Positions 42,808 through 55,037 of a DNA stretch of 64,000 nucleotides are shown here, piece after piece. The notes below the pieces were generated by a model. That model saw only the letters and a program-made list of their open reading frames with translations, was not told the origin of the DNA and made no database searches. How positions within the stretch are numbered: the first letter of the stretch is position 1; each line of letters opens with the position of its first letter. This DNA is from Metarhizium brunneum (lineage: Eukaryota > Ascomycota > Sordariomycetes > Hypocreales > Clavicipitaceae). The position numbers and the translations under genes were made by a program. The stretch spans positions 1,426,001 to 1,490,000 of the forward strand of contig NC_089426.1 of the NCBI RefSeq assembly GCF_013426205.1. The letters are read 5' to 3'.

Positions 42808-45093
42808 CTTTGTTTATTGCGAGAAGCGTGATGGGAAGCAAATAATGAAGGAGCTGTATTGGATAAGACTAGGAGTTGACTTTGGACAAGCCAGTGCTGT
42901 TGTCCTCGGCAGCTTGCATGGTATATCAACACAAACGAGGCCACGGCGGATCTTTTATCTCTTGTTTTATTTTGTCTACACAATAACAAGATCATGCAGA
43001 ACCAGAGGTAATCACAATATCGGGTCCGTCTCAGCCAAGTGATGGTATAATGTCAATCCAAGACAAACGTAAGTGGCTGGGCTAGACGGGTCTATTCATT
43101 GTTTACGTACGGAGGTGATATTGCCTCTTTGGCCAATGCTACGAGATTTCTTTCGCTTCACGACAGCCACATTTCTGAAGGCAACTGAAGAATTGGACTT
43201 GAACCCTGACAGTCAACCTGGTTATTCGTATAAAACTTGCCATGGCAGTAATGGTCACATAATCTGTGAGCCTGACGGAGACGTGGTGTTTAAACAAGTG
43301 CCGTAACTATGACACATCAGCGAATCACCTACCTTGTCCCGCCCATTGCCAATATTGGAGGGCTAGAACTCTCTTGGGGATTGTAAAACTGTCGGAATAT
43401 GCCGTAGTAGAGAGCATCTCATCGAGATCTGGGTGTCAATGGGGTTGCAATCTGAAGAGAACTCCCCCTGGCCAGCTGAGAGATTCGTGGCACCAATGTA
43501 TACCGATTTCCAATCCCTGTCAAGTGATTTGGGAGGTACATGGTAGCAGATGAATCATATTGATGCTTTTTGTACGGAGTATCTACACCGGACATCAGCA
43601 CTCTTGTGGTGACGCCTTTGTCGGGTGAATAGTCCTGCATGCGTTTACGAGAAGGCAATTACACCGAACGGTGTGAGCATCGCAGCATACACGAATGCCC
43701 AACACGTTATACCGAAAGAAGGCATGTTGCAAATACTAGTCCATAAGATCGAACTTGGACCACGGTCCCTAGTCAGGCAGAGGCACAAGTCGCAATAATT
43801 GTCATCTAGACTCCATAACCCAACTTCACATCACCCGATGGTCGTCGTGCGTGTAGGAGCATAAAGCAAGCGGCAGTGATGTTTGACACATGGCGTGTCT
43901 GATTGGAGCTGAAAGGAGCAAACCGGCCCCGGCCTTGGGTTACAACAGCCGGTATCATCACCAATTATACTGCGATATACGGAGTACTCCACGACCACTC
44001 TATCGGAAGCATCTTTGGAGTTTGGCGCCCAAACTTGTCAACTGGTCCCACGATGAGCATCGGCAAACAATTAAGCGTCTTCATGCCTAACCGGACTTCT
44101 TGAACTCGGGCCCAATATCCCGGTGCCACTGAGTCTGCCTCGAGACTCGGCGCTGCTAGTGGCCACGTCGTTGACACTCGTTCCATTCCCGCCACTCGAA
44201 GTGTTCCCATCTCGATCATGTTTCTTCCCCCCAAGATTCGATTCGTCACGTTATCACAGACATTGCTGTATGCATTCTAGTATCTCTTTATTCGGCACCC
44301 ATAGGTGTCTTGGCCGACGTTCCGTCCGCAACATGGAAACTTGATCCACATGATATCGCTCGCCGGTCTCGTGTTGGAGTATTTCATTATTGGCTACAGA
44401 GCACGGAGTAGTTCACCAAACTCGACAAACGAGGGGAGTCGTTTATGACATGTACCCTGCAGCGGCGAGACCAGCCGTCTTCCGCCACATCGGGACGTCC
44501 CTCATCCATACATTCACAGCCGGCAGTTTCACTCTCCAACCCATCATGCAGCCTTTACCTCGCTCGGTACCTAGTCATCCCGGCAACCCATATTGCTGCC
44601 CGGACTCACGGCCAGCGTGGTCACCCTGCTACCGAAACATGCGAATGCCCGCCTCACTTTGGCGACAACATATGCATAGCCCCCGCCGTGATGGGCAAAC
44701 TCTCGAGTCTCGACATGGCTACACATTCTGAGCATCCAGCATACGGGCCATGTGGCTTCCGAAGCTGGGCACACTTGGACAAAGACAGAGATACCACATG
44801 CTGCATATAAGACGAGTTGCAACGTAAATGTCCCCTGAATGTGATCCATCACGGAACAAGACTTTGCGGAGTACGTAGTAGCTGAGGGACTTACTGCTCT
44901 TCATGTAACCCTCATACCAACCTAGGCAAAGGTAGCCTACGGAGTAGATAGTCGGGATATATGAGAGCAGACTGCTCCATTGCGCCAGCCGCTTCAGCCA
45001 AATCCCACAACCACCAGACATTTTTAGTCTTTGTCGAATCCCCCCTAATCGTCAAGCACACATTACTGCGCCAGCCTACCCTCCATTCCCGCC
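42808..45093. other. Gene-free stretch, 2.3 kb
   Basis: No supportable gene. TACGGAGTA words lie at 43573-43581, 43978-43986 and 44938-44946. Open frames of up to 121 codons overlap on both strands without family resemblance. Confidence 0.45.
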
Positions 45094-45423
45094 ATGTCCA
45101 ACATCAAAGTAGGAGACATAGACACCGGCGGAGAATCCAAGACGGGCACATCCGGCACCCTCAGCTTCCTCGACTTTGGAGCAGGCAGCGACGGGCCCAG
45201 CGCAGCCTCTGGAGACGCCAAAGCCGGCGGAGACGGCGATCTCAACGTCGGCCAAAACGGCCGACAGGGCGTCACCGTCGGCAACATCAGCACCGGCGGC
45301 AAGGCTACCACCGGTGGCGCCTACACCGTCAGCTGCCTGAGCGCAAGGCTCGGCGGGAAGGGGGTGTCTTCAAAGTCGGGCAACGCGACTGCCGGTGGCC
45401 GCGGCAACATCAACATAGGCTGA
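45094..45423 (+). CDS. Gly-rich protein made of two 50-residue modules
   Basis: A single-exon gene for 109 residues. It consists almost wholly of an internal duplication: residues 6-53 and 62-109 align without gaps at an offset of 56, with 23 of 48 positions identical. The shared pattern is VGxIxTGGxxxTG, then a variable middle with a conserved L, then SGxAxAGGxGxxNxG. The spacing of Gly, Thr and Asn suggests beta-strand stacking. The same module, shorter in its middle, forms the C-terminus of the protein encoded at 40514. No signal peptide or membrane segment. No family is known to me. Confidence 0.68.
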   Translation: MSNIKVGDIDTGGESKTGTSGTLSFLDFGAGSDGPSAASGDAKAGGDGDLNVGQNGRQGVTVGNISTGGKATTGGAYTVSCLSARLGGKGVSSKSGNATAGGRGNINIG

Positions 45424-45801
45424 GTTGGCCTACATTGCCCCCCGGACGTAAGTACTGCACGGCTCTGGGTACATACTGGCTCACATAGTCTGCTAACCAT
45501 GGGGGGAATAGGTCTTGGGACGAGGTGGATGGAATCTTGGGCTTTGGTATCCCCCCTTCCTGCTGGCTTAGAGATGTCAGAGGCCGTCATACAACATTCG
45601 TTCAACGTCAAGGGCTTGCTTATGCCAAGCGGTGGATATTGTCATCTTAGAACTAGTGCTTGAGTAAATGACAAGTCCGAGATTACTTGCGCGCCAGTGG
45701 CTTGGATCTAAAATGTCATGGCGAGCTCGGAGAGGAGCATCTTCCCTTTTCGTTTTTGGATGCCATGTATTCAACATCTTGTTCTGCCCGTCTGGATCTA
45801 G
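45424..45801. other. Convergent intergenic, no gene seen
   Basis: A 378-bp stretch between two stop codons. Nothing recognisable. Confidence 0.5.
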
Positions 45802-46993
45802 CTAAAGCCCGGACACGCAGGCCCAAGTTTGGCCTTTTCGCTCTTGATTCATCTGCCTCAATGTTATCATGGCGTGGTTCGTCTCTACCCAGCTCATTGT
45901 TGGAAGTGCGTGACTTTCTCGCCGGTGATTCTCCCTCTCCACGGCTTGAAATATCATCGATTCCATCCCCGACGGGCAACCGAATCGTCTCTCGCCCGGG
46001 TGGCTCACCCGTCCTGCCTCGCAAAACCAGCAGCAACACGTAGTATATTGGGGCTCCAATCGGCTGCTGCTGACTGCCACCGCCAGGTCGTCTGGACTCG
46101 GTGTATCATCGTGATTGATAAAAGTCCCTGCCACCTTGTCGCAGTACGCGCGGTATGATGCTGGTGAAAGCTGGTGCGTATGCCAGACAAGGTCGACATG
46201 CAGCGTGGGCATCACGTCTCGCTCGGTATTGTCGGCAACGAGCTTGAAGAAGTGCTGGTATTCAAGGGCACATCTCTCCAGTGTTTGCCTGGCAAACGGG
46301 CACCGAAGCCAGTTCAACGAGTACATTTTTTCGCTGAAATCGAATTGGCGTCCGACTGCCGCACAAAGATCGATTTGAACACTGCACGCGACTTCAACCT
46401 CCTTTTGAACAAGAGGGCTAACCGTGCCCAGCTTCAGAGCACCAAGGAGGTCCGGGTCAAGAGACATGCTGACAGTAATGGCTTCGTCTGCTGGCGGGAG
46501 GGTAAAGGCTGCGGTGTTCATGTCTATGCAATCGCGCTAGAGTCTAGTCAGCCATGATGATAATTCATGCTTCGAATCCGAAGCTCACCAATGAGGCCCA
46601 GGCGATGCCTTTACCCCCAAATTGGCCATGGAGTATGCCTTCTTCGTAGTCAAGGTATGCCCCAGGGTTCAACATGTACGCATGCCAGACCATCAAGACG
46701 TCCAAAGGCGGAGTGGTGCCCTCCAAGAGACGCCGTGTTTGCGACCACTTCAGAAACCTTTGCACGGCCAAATGGAGAAATATGTCCCATGCCACTTCGG
46801 CTTTGATGCTCACCGACTTGCCCCATTGCTGAACGTCTCGTCTCAAAATCGTGAACGATTCGAGGAGGAGGAGGTGTACCGCACATTCTGAAATACTTGG
46901 GATGGCAGTGCTGTCCGTGGAAATAGCAAAATTCAGCATGCTGTTAAGAGGGGCCATGGGATCAGACTTTGGGTCGTCTAGATTTTGATCCAT
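45802..46993 (-). CDS. Glycine-rich-domain-like (GRDP/DUF1399) protein
   Basis: Two exons: 46993-46589 and 46536-45802 (52-bp intron, acceptor CTCTAG chosen because it keeps the frame as ASL|RDCIDMNTAAF and restores the family's ID-x-x-x-F block). The product is 379 residues. The two diagnostic half-repeats are present: PLDVLMVWHAYMLNPGAYL in exon 1 and LHVDLVWHTHQLSPASYRAYC in exon 2, followed by a Cys-rich CCCWFCEAG. The family is found in plants and fungi; its plant members are linked to stress and some have RNA-binding parts, but the biochemical role of fungal members is unknown. The start at 46993 is the first ATG; upstream codons in frame begin only with TTG. Confidence 0.85.
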
Positions 46994-47840
46994 TATGCCA
47001 GTCCTAGAAGGTGTCAAGTATCGGGCTCATCTTCGAGCCAAGTCAAGGGATGGAAACACGGCCGTTGGACCTTGACAATGTGTTGGAATCAAGTACGCTG
47101 TAGCACACGGGGGGGAAGCGCAAGTGCATTCATTCATCCGTAGGTTACAAAAGCAGAGGCGTCGAAGAAAAGACAGACGGGGATCGGCGCCAGCTATATA
47201 ACCGCAGTAATTGCCATGTGTAACCCTCTTCCGGTGCAACTAGGATCGCTCCGAAAGGGCTTAAACTTGAGGTGACGAAAAGATTGTCAGCCATCATGGC
47301 CGACCTGGACCAATGAGGGAAAGCGTCAACTGGTCCTCCATCCAGCTCCGGGTGATGGCCCGTGGCCAAACTCTCGACTACTTGGGCATTGATGTTTCTT
47401 GAAATTCGGGCGCCAAGTTGTTTGATCTTTTCTGAGGCCGCCAAGGGCTGTCCGGGGCTTTGTACTCGCGTGAGACATGAATTTGGCAAGTTGGGCACGT
47501 CTGGTGCAAAGGTTTATGGGCAAAAAGATGAGATTCCATGGCAACAGATTCCAGGCAAACGTCTGGCCTTTTCGTATTCATAAGTTCTGGAATAAATGAC
47601 ACTATGGAACCGAGCCTTCAGCAAATATAAACAACATGTTTCAGACGAGGCCTTCTCGCATTCAATATTCAACAATAGAGACCTCGCAAGTGCAAAATCA
47701 TGACATGTTAACAAATCGAAACCATGCCATGTCAACTTGGTCAGACAAGGAGTGGGGGTATCGGGGCCAAAGAACTCGACAATCGGGCATCAAATCTGGC
47801 CTGACAACTCGGGATCGCATACACACACCTGCAACCGACG
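46994..47840. other. Intergenic, no confident gene
   Basis: A minus-strand frame around 47498-47145 (QLGARISRNINAQVVESLA) looks somewhat protein-like but has no ATG and no recognised family. It could be a fragment of a lost gene. Confidence 0.35.
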
Positions 47841-50021
47841 TCAACGGTGGCGCTCATCGTCAGAGCTAGGTACCATAGCCTGATTGGCAAACGCATCCTT
47901 TCCAGTATTCATGGCCACCTTCTCAAAATGATACAGGGGCTCCTTAGTGGCATTGCGCTGAAAGAGGATGTATCTCTTGAACCACCAGGGTAAAGCGACG
48001 GTAAGCTGGTACTTGGCGAATTTGCTAGTCGGAACGGCAAATACCCAGTCCAACTCCTCGAGTGTACGTTGCATGGTCTCAGGCACCCAGAAGAAAATCA
48101 TGATAAAGGCAACGACGTTGAAACCTGCATACAACGAGAATGCACCAATGGTCTGAAGGCGGTTGAGAATAAAGGGAAACGTGATTCCCAGAACGGAGGC
48201 CTGCACAAGTTAGTGGTACAACCCTATTTATGTCAAGGGGACTTCAACATACCCAGAAAAGGCAGGTGGCAACGGCAAAACCCATGCCCGTCTCACGATG
48301 AGACAGAGGGTAAACTTCAGCACTGTATGTGAATGGAACAGGACCTTCACCAGGGGAGTAGAAAGCGCCGAATAGGAAGACGAACAAGCACACAAGCCCA
48401 GTGCGCGCTTCCGCCATGGATCCTTCTGCGTCGATGAGGGTGCAAAGACCAGCAGCTAGGAGAGTCCAGAACATTTGGGGGAATGTAAACAGAAGTAAGC
48501 TGCGGCGACCAAATGTATCAATGGTAAAGAACGCAGGGAATGCAAATAGCCAGTTGACTAAACCGAACCCGAAGGATCCAATCATGGCCTTGAACTGCGG
48601 GTTGGAATCGTTACGGAAGGCCTGCTCGAAAATAGAGGTGGAATAAAAGGCGATGATGTTGATTCCACACATTTGTTGAGCAATCATGACGGTAAATGCA
48701 GCCAAATTAGCCCTGCGGACACGAGGAACGGTAAAGAGCTGGGTAACGCGAGTGATATAGTTGGTGTTGCCTATGACCTCCTTCTCAATATCAAGCTGGG
48801 CGCTGATATAGTAGATATCACGAGCAACCTGGATGTGGTTTCGGCGGAGCTTGGACATGGACTCCCAGGCTTCCTGGAATCGACCCTTCTTCATGTACCA
48901 TCTGGGAGATTCCGGGCAAAGATAAATCAGGGCCATAAGAGGCACGGCAGGAATAAAGGGAGCACCAAGCATGAGACGCCAGTTCAAAGGACCTGCGACC
49001 TTGTAGACGGCCAGGTTGACAGCGGTTCCTAACATGATGCCAAAAGCGGTCCACATTTGCCAAGACATGACCAAAGCACCTCTGATGGAAGCGGGAGAAT
49101 TTTCGGCGGCGTAGATGGGAACTGTTGATGCCTTTGCGCCCATTCCAATTCCCATGAGAATACGGCATGCTAGCTGTTGCTCCCATGTGTGGCACAGGGC
49201 AGATCCAATGACAGGCCAGATGCAGAAGTTGGCAGAGAAGAAAATAGTGCCTCTTCGTCCGAACCAATTGTTCAATGGGTCAGACAACCAGCAGCCGATG
49301 AGGCTAAATAACTCGTTAGCCAACGAGTCCCATGTGTCAAACAGAGCTTCAGTTCAGATGACTACTTACGCAGAGCCAATATATGGGCCAGCATTAATCA
49401 AGCCCACGATGATCGTCTCTCGATCACTGGTACCTCCAATGCCGTAGTATTTGGGAAAGAAAATGGTTGCGCCATTACTTCCTGTCTGATCCCATCCCTG
49501 GACAGCAGCACCAATGGAGCAAGTGAAGATTGTCAGGAAGAGTCTCAGGGGCATACGCCACTTGTGAGTGACTTCATCACCGAGGACCTCGAGCTCTTCA
49601 GAAGAGAGCTTCTCGGGGCCATCGATATTGTGAATGTTGGTAGGATCCTGGGCAACTAATGCGCCTTTCTTCAAAAGCGCAACGTGGTCTTGTAGGCCTT
49701 TTCTTTGCGCAAAATTCTCCACATCCTGCATCAGCTGAGATCGAGGAATGCCCTGCAACGGATTACGGATCCTGAAATGCGATATCAGCCCATCATGCAA
49801 CCCGGTGTGCGGTGGTTGCCAGAGTGATGTTCATTTACCTAGCTTCAAGGTTTTGCTGCATGTCCACTTGCTCAGTGTGGGTGATACCCTTCTCCTCGAG
49901 GTGTTCATTGCGAGCAGCCTTCGAATCTTGGCTAACGACTTGTTAGTGACTCATGCCGAGGCAATGAATTAGCACGTTTGGCTCCCAGCAGGTCTTGAAC
50001 TGACTATATGTTGTTCGACAT
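47841..50021 (-). CDS. MFS sugar/polyol transporter
   Basis: Five exons: 50021-50005, 49931-49839, 49771-49370, 49303-48253, 48200-47841 (introns 73, 67, 66, 66, 52 bp), for about 640 residues. A long cytosolic N-terminus (about 100 residues, with ARIRNPLQGI and DEVTHKWRMPLRLF) precedes twelve predicted membrane segments. Sugar-porter signatures: GWDQTGSNGATIFFPKYY in TM1, GRRGTIFF, CRILMGIGMGAKASTVPIYAAE, the PESPRWYMKKGR loop, QQMCGINIIAFYST in TM7, DTFGRRSLLLF and the terminal PETMQRTLEELDWVF. It should be a plasma-membrane proton symporter for a sugar or polyol; the substrate cannot be told. The tiny first exon (17 nt) is inferred from a GTCAGT donor and a perfect CACTAAC branch point. 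Confidence 0.88.
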
Positions 50022-53000
50022 GGTGACTGAATGTGATTCTCCCTGCGGACCCTGAGTGATGCTTTGTCTCCAAAGTTTCCAGATATTGCAAAGCTCAGTC
50101 CGACTGCAGCCTACACACAGTGATGAACGTCAGTGCTGAGCCGTTGTCCCGGTTTCTCAAACCCAGAGGCCAGTGGAGAGACGATTTGTTAAGACAGGTC
50201 CAAAGCGAGTAGAGGTTGAAGGAGTTGAAGGCGGGAGGCGATGGCTATTTGAGTCTCTTGGAATAAGAGCTGGCGAACCTCCATCCTGGCGTTTGGTCCG
50301 GAAACTGAATGGGGCCAAATTAGATTTTACATACATCTGGACAACAAACTAACGGTGAAAGGTGAAGACAGAGTCCTTGGCCTGGTCCCACCCATTCATC
50401 GCTTGTGGGCACAAGGAGCTGGACATGACCATGACAACTGGAGGGAGCTGAGGCCCAAGAGCGTCCCAGATGGTTATCAGGCTAGATAGACCCTGGTACA
50501 GTACAATGTCAAGGTACTTGACTATTGTAAACCCCAGGGGGTATTGAAGTCCGGGGCCGTTTGGTTTTCTCCCCACAATCCCCGCACCCCGGATCATTCC
50601 TTCCAAAACGTGATTGTGGATAGTAAGTAAGTTAATTGGAGTTCACAGACAAAACAGGAGGAAATGACCGATAGAAGGGACCGTGGTGGCGCATATGGAT
50701 CCGACGCCGCCTGACGTCGGTCTGCAGCCAACTCCCGCCGGTCACATTTTCAAGGGAGGTGCATTGGCCAAGGGCCCTGGTTGTCCGTCAAATTAACTCT
50801 CGTACATTCCGGTTTATGTCGTGCTTCCCGATGAGAACCTGGCGTTGAAGATATCCGATGCAATCCCGCCCAAGGTGGTGACGCATGCAACAAGTTTCCC
50901 TCTCTGAATTAAAAGAACCGTCGTGATCCCGGATAATCGTCACTGTCCTCGTAAAAAGTAAGTCACATTGCTCATGGGGCGACTTCACACCCATGCCCAG
51001 GTTCGGCCACACCGTACCTCTGTTTGCACACACCCCGTTACCATGTCTCAGGCGGTTCTGCACAAAATGCACAATCGGGCGCAATTTGCAGGAGCACGGG
51101 CAGAAAAGGCAGGCCACTCAACAATCTTCAATTCTTCTGTTGCCGACGGAACGAAAGCCTTGACAGGGAGCCTCAAGGCGCCATTGCTGGCTTGCGCGCA
51201 GTACTCTCGACTCCGTAAATGCCAAGCAATTGGTTCTTCTCACGATGATTGCTCTGACTGGGAGCGGCGGCGCCACAGTCGTCCGGACAAGGGCTCGATT
51301 CGCCTGCCCCCAATGGAGCCCGGATGCAGCCAGGCAACAGAATTGTCTCATTAATGAGTGGACGCTTTTGTATAACGATGCACCGCCAGATGGGGCTATT
51401 CCACATGGTGTTTTGTACTCCGTACTCTGTGTCGCGAATAATAGCGGCGGGCCTGTGGTTTCTTGCCTCAACAGGTCAGGGGTCGACGTGAGTTCAGCAG
51501 ACGGATGAGAAGACGCCGTTACGCCCATGAGCGATGCTCTCGGCAAAAGAGACGGCCGTTTGAGCTACTAATCCAAATTGCAACACGGCTCCCTGCTTAG
51601 GCCTCTTCCCTTTTGCTCTTTCCAGGCGCCCCTTTACTCATATTCTCAGCCACCGCAATAGAGGTGTGTGTAATTAGACAAGATTCGAAGGGTGAATTTC
51701 TTCTTCGACGCCGAATGTGCAGCGGATGATTCACGGAGATTGAGGCATGGCGCAAGCCTCGTGGAACCAAGAACGTGCCCCCCATTCTCCCTTCTGCCAT
51801 CGTCCGACGACCATGCAGGCCATCTTGCGCCACAATTTTTATTCTGTTGCCTGATCGCCGAGTGCGAACTAATAGCCACCAGATTAACTCAGCCAGTAAG
51901 ACGACCCTGCTAGCGTGAGAATCTGGTGGAACAAGCGGCAGTAGGAGCGCCTCCCGGTAATGGCACGGCCGTTTTCGACAAGGATCGGGCTCACCAAAAA
52001 AATGCGGCTGACACTCGCTTGGGAAGAATTCGACCTCATGGCGGATTGGATATTTTGCCTCGCCAGCACAGTTGCCGGAGCCAGGCGAGCCGGAATTCTA
52101 GTAAAGCAAAAATATTGCACCATCTAGGGCACACGAGGGGCGTAAGAAGAGTGGGCGCGCTTGAGAAAGACGCCAGCCGTAAAAGTCGAAATGTGAAGTC
52201 AGGGTGCTTGCTGACGGTTGAAGGTCATTGACAATGGTCATCGATAAGGAATTCCCGAAACTTTGGAAACCGCGACACGGTTCCATTGCTCCAACGTGGC
52301 AGGAGCCAGTGTCGCTTCCGGGTCGCCACGTGACGCTCAGACTGGCCATGGTCGTTTGTTTTTACCGCATATAGATAAGACAGAGCATAGCGCTTGACTT
52401 CAGCCACGGACTCGCAGCCAGCGAGACATCGACACACTGCGGTGTCTTGCGTCTCGAATACTGCATAAACATCAGCACCATAGTACTTGCTACGGGAGAA
52501 GCAGAGCTGAGGGCGAAATCTGCTCCAAACGTTTCAGACAGACACCAGTCCACGTTGTGGTTTGCTACATTTTACAAGATACAAGGCCAGTCTCCCCATG
52601 GGCTCCTCCCGGGTCACGTACGGAGTAGACTGTTGCAGATCCGGGGTTTGATAACGTTGAAGGCACTTATGACAGACAGACAGACATGCCTTCATCCACT
52701 TCGACACCTGACTCTTGTTTGTGAGAACTCCAGGATTCGCTGGTCGCGTTGCCAAGGTCCAAGTGCCACACCACCATGACGAGACAAACTCAGCTGGAGA
52801 TTTACTTTGACTGCTATCGAATTGACAAGCTTCGCTGGTCATCGAGCTCGAGCTGACGTGAGCACCGCATTCCAAGACAAAGATTGTCTTGCCTCGTCGC
52901 CTGCTTCCCCGCGCTAGCTGTCCAGACAACTGCATTCATCTTCTCCTGCTGCATTCGGGGGTATATTGCCGGTCACCTGCCAGCGTCAGCTTAATACACA

Positions 53001-55037
53001 TGAAACCCCAAAAACATCCCAGGCTATACTGACTGGGGCTGTGGTGTCCATGAATGGAATCAGCCGTGTCTCTACATAGATCCGCAGGCCGTCTGTCTAC
53101 CAATGACTTGTCATGACAACGGCATTATACTTCCTCTTTCTGGCGGTTGACAGGAATGCGTTCTTCATCAATCCATGTCTCACCAAGAAAAACAATGAGC
53201 AGGTGCATACTCCGTACCCGTATCTCAATCCGAGACCGGTAACAAGACAGCGCTCATTCGCCATATTTTCCCCAGAAATGAATTGAGTTTGGCTGCCCGA
53301 CACGCCACAACGCCATCGGTCGTCAATAAATGCATATCGTCTAAAAAAACCCACGGCTTGCCCGCGCTAGGCTTGCAACTCTGCCCAAGAGACTACATTT
53401 GAGCCACACACTTGGCCAAAGCTTCGCGACTGTCAGCGCCCTCTCATCCAGCCTGATCCATGGTTACCCTTGTTTGATTATGGAGCGGCATACATATGTC
53501 CCCTCCGAAACATCTTGACTCGTCCCCAATGGAGCTGTCGACAACGAACCGGCTGGCAGAAAATACTGGTGCCTGGCGATGGTCATGCTGATGCCTACGG
53601 CTATAGGCTTATAGCGTTGGTTTATGACACAAAATTCTGGATAAAGTCGATATGAAACCAACTTTCTGCAGCAGACTATGTGAGTACTAATGTACAGCAA
53701 CACGGAGGGAGTTGGACCATTGACGATTGCAAAACATGCCACAATTTTGACCAGTGCATGAGGCTGAGGGAAATTTCTGTTTTCCCAACAAATCGTATCA
53801 TATGAAGACGCCATGGGTATTCATAGATGTCACGATTCAAGATTGCAACGTTAGTGATTGGGCTAGACCATCAAGCATAACGTTCAGATATTGCGTGTGG
53901 TGCGTCTGCCCAGGTGAGCAAATGCCGTCCCAGAGGTTTGGCTTATGCAAGTAAAGGCCTTTTTCCTTTGTCGCAGATGAGTTGTTTTCGTTGCGTTATT
54001 GCTGTACTTATCTGATAATAGTACAATATAGCAAGTACAGACGGGAATGCATGCGCGTCTGGTCCCATTGACTCGGAGCCTTCACATCCCGAAACGGTTC
54101 TCTAAGATTCTATCCAACTTCGACAAGCTTTTTGGGTGGGTGTATCTTACTATTATATATATGCATCATCAATCTAGGCGTTGTGGTATTTCACATAGCC
54201 CAAGGAGTTCTGTTGACTTTGCTGACTTACAATGACGGAGTATGGGTCAGCACTGGATGCAATGACTGTTTGACGAACACGTCGAGATCCAACCGTCCTT
54301 GATGGCCGCCGTACAATACTGGACAAGCGCTGTTATTATCGCCGACTATACCGAAGTACGCGAGGCTATCAGTGAGATTCTTTTTAGATTGCGTTCCAAG
54401 GAGATGTTTATCAAGGATTGAATGAAGCCTAAGCCAACAGGTCATTTTTGCAGATCAACGCAACCACCACGAACCTTTCCCCCGCAAAAGTTGCTCCCAA
54501 ATTAAATCAGGTTCAACTGTGTGGAGATTATCACTATCACACGTAACTAGGGCACTTTCGCATTAGGTGATGCCAATCTCTGTAGTATTAGTACAAAGCC
54601 CTGATTGAGCTACAACGAGAGTTATGTGCGCCCGTTGTGTCAATGAGTTGAATCTCGATGCCCAACACGTGGAGCATGTGTGACCTCGCATGCTGTGAAC
54701 CCTGAAGCATGCCGTCATTGGTAGCTGTATCTCATCATAGTAATATCTTTCGCCTCGTGGTTTCTTTTTCCTGGGAGCTCGGGATGGCACCGTGTCCAGT
54801 TGTCCGCATGGACAGCTGGCCCAAATGCTCGTTCATTCTTACGGAACCTCTCCCGCCTGCTCGCCACGCAATCCCACAACGGACATGCCGACTTGGTAGA
54901 CATAAGGCCCACGAATAATTCCAGCCCTCATAGATGAAAACCACTTTCCTCCGACCAAAAGTCGGTACTTGATTGACTTGCCCCTTATCTTTTTTCTTGT
55001 CACCTAGGAAAGAAGAAGGTGTTTCTTATCAGCAGCC
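50022..55037. other. Gene-poor stretch, 5 kb
   Basis: The largest gene-free block. Many open frames under 145 codons overlap on both strands; none resembles a family or has convincing splice signals. TACTCCGTA/TACGGAGTA words lie at 51416-51424, 52619-52627 and 53208-53216. The left few hundred bases should be the transporter promoter, the right few hundred the promoter of the salicylate-synthase-like gene. Confidence 0.45.

Noticed and set aside
43890..44103. Two overlapping 66-codon frames near a TACGGAGTA word
   Set aside because: Both are short, in overlapping frames, without resemblance to any protein.
47145..47498. Minus-strand frame with a protein-like segment (QLGARISRNINAQVVES)
   Set aside because: No start codon, no plausible neighbouring exon with consensus splice sites, no family.
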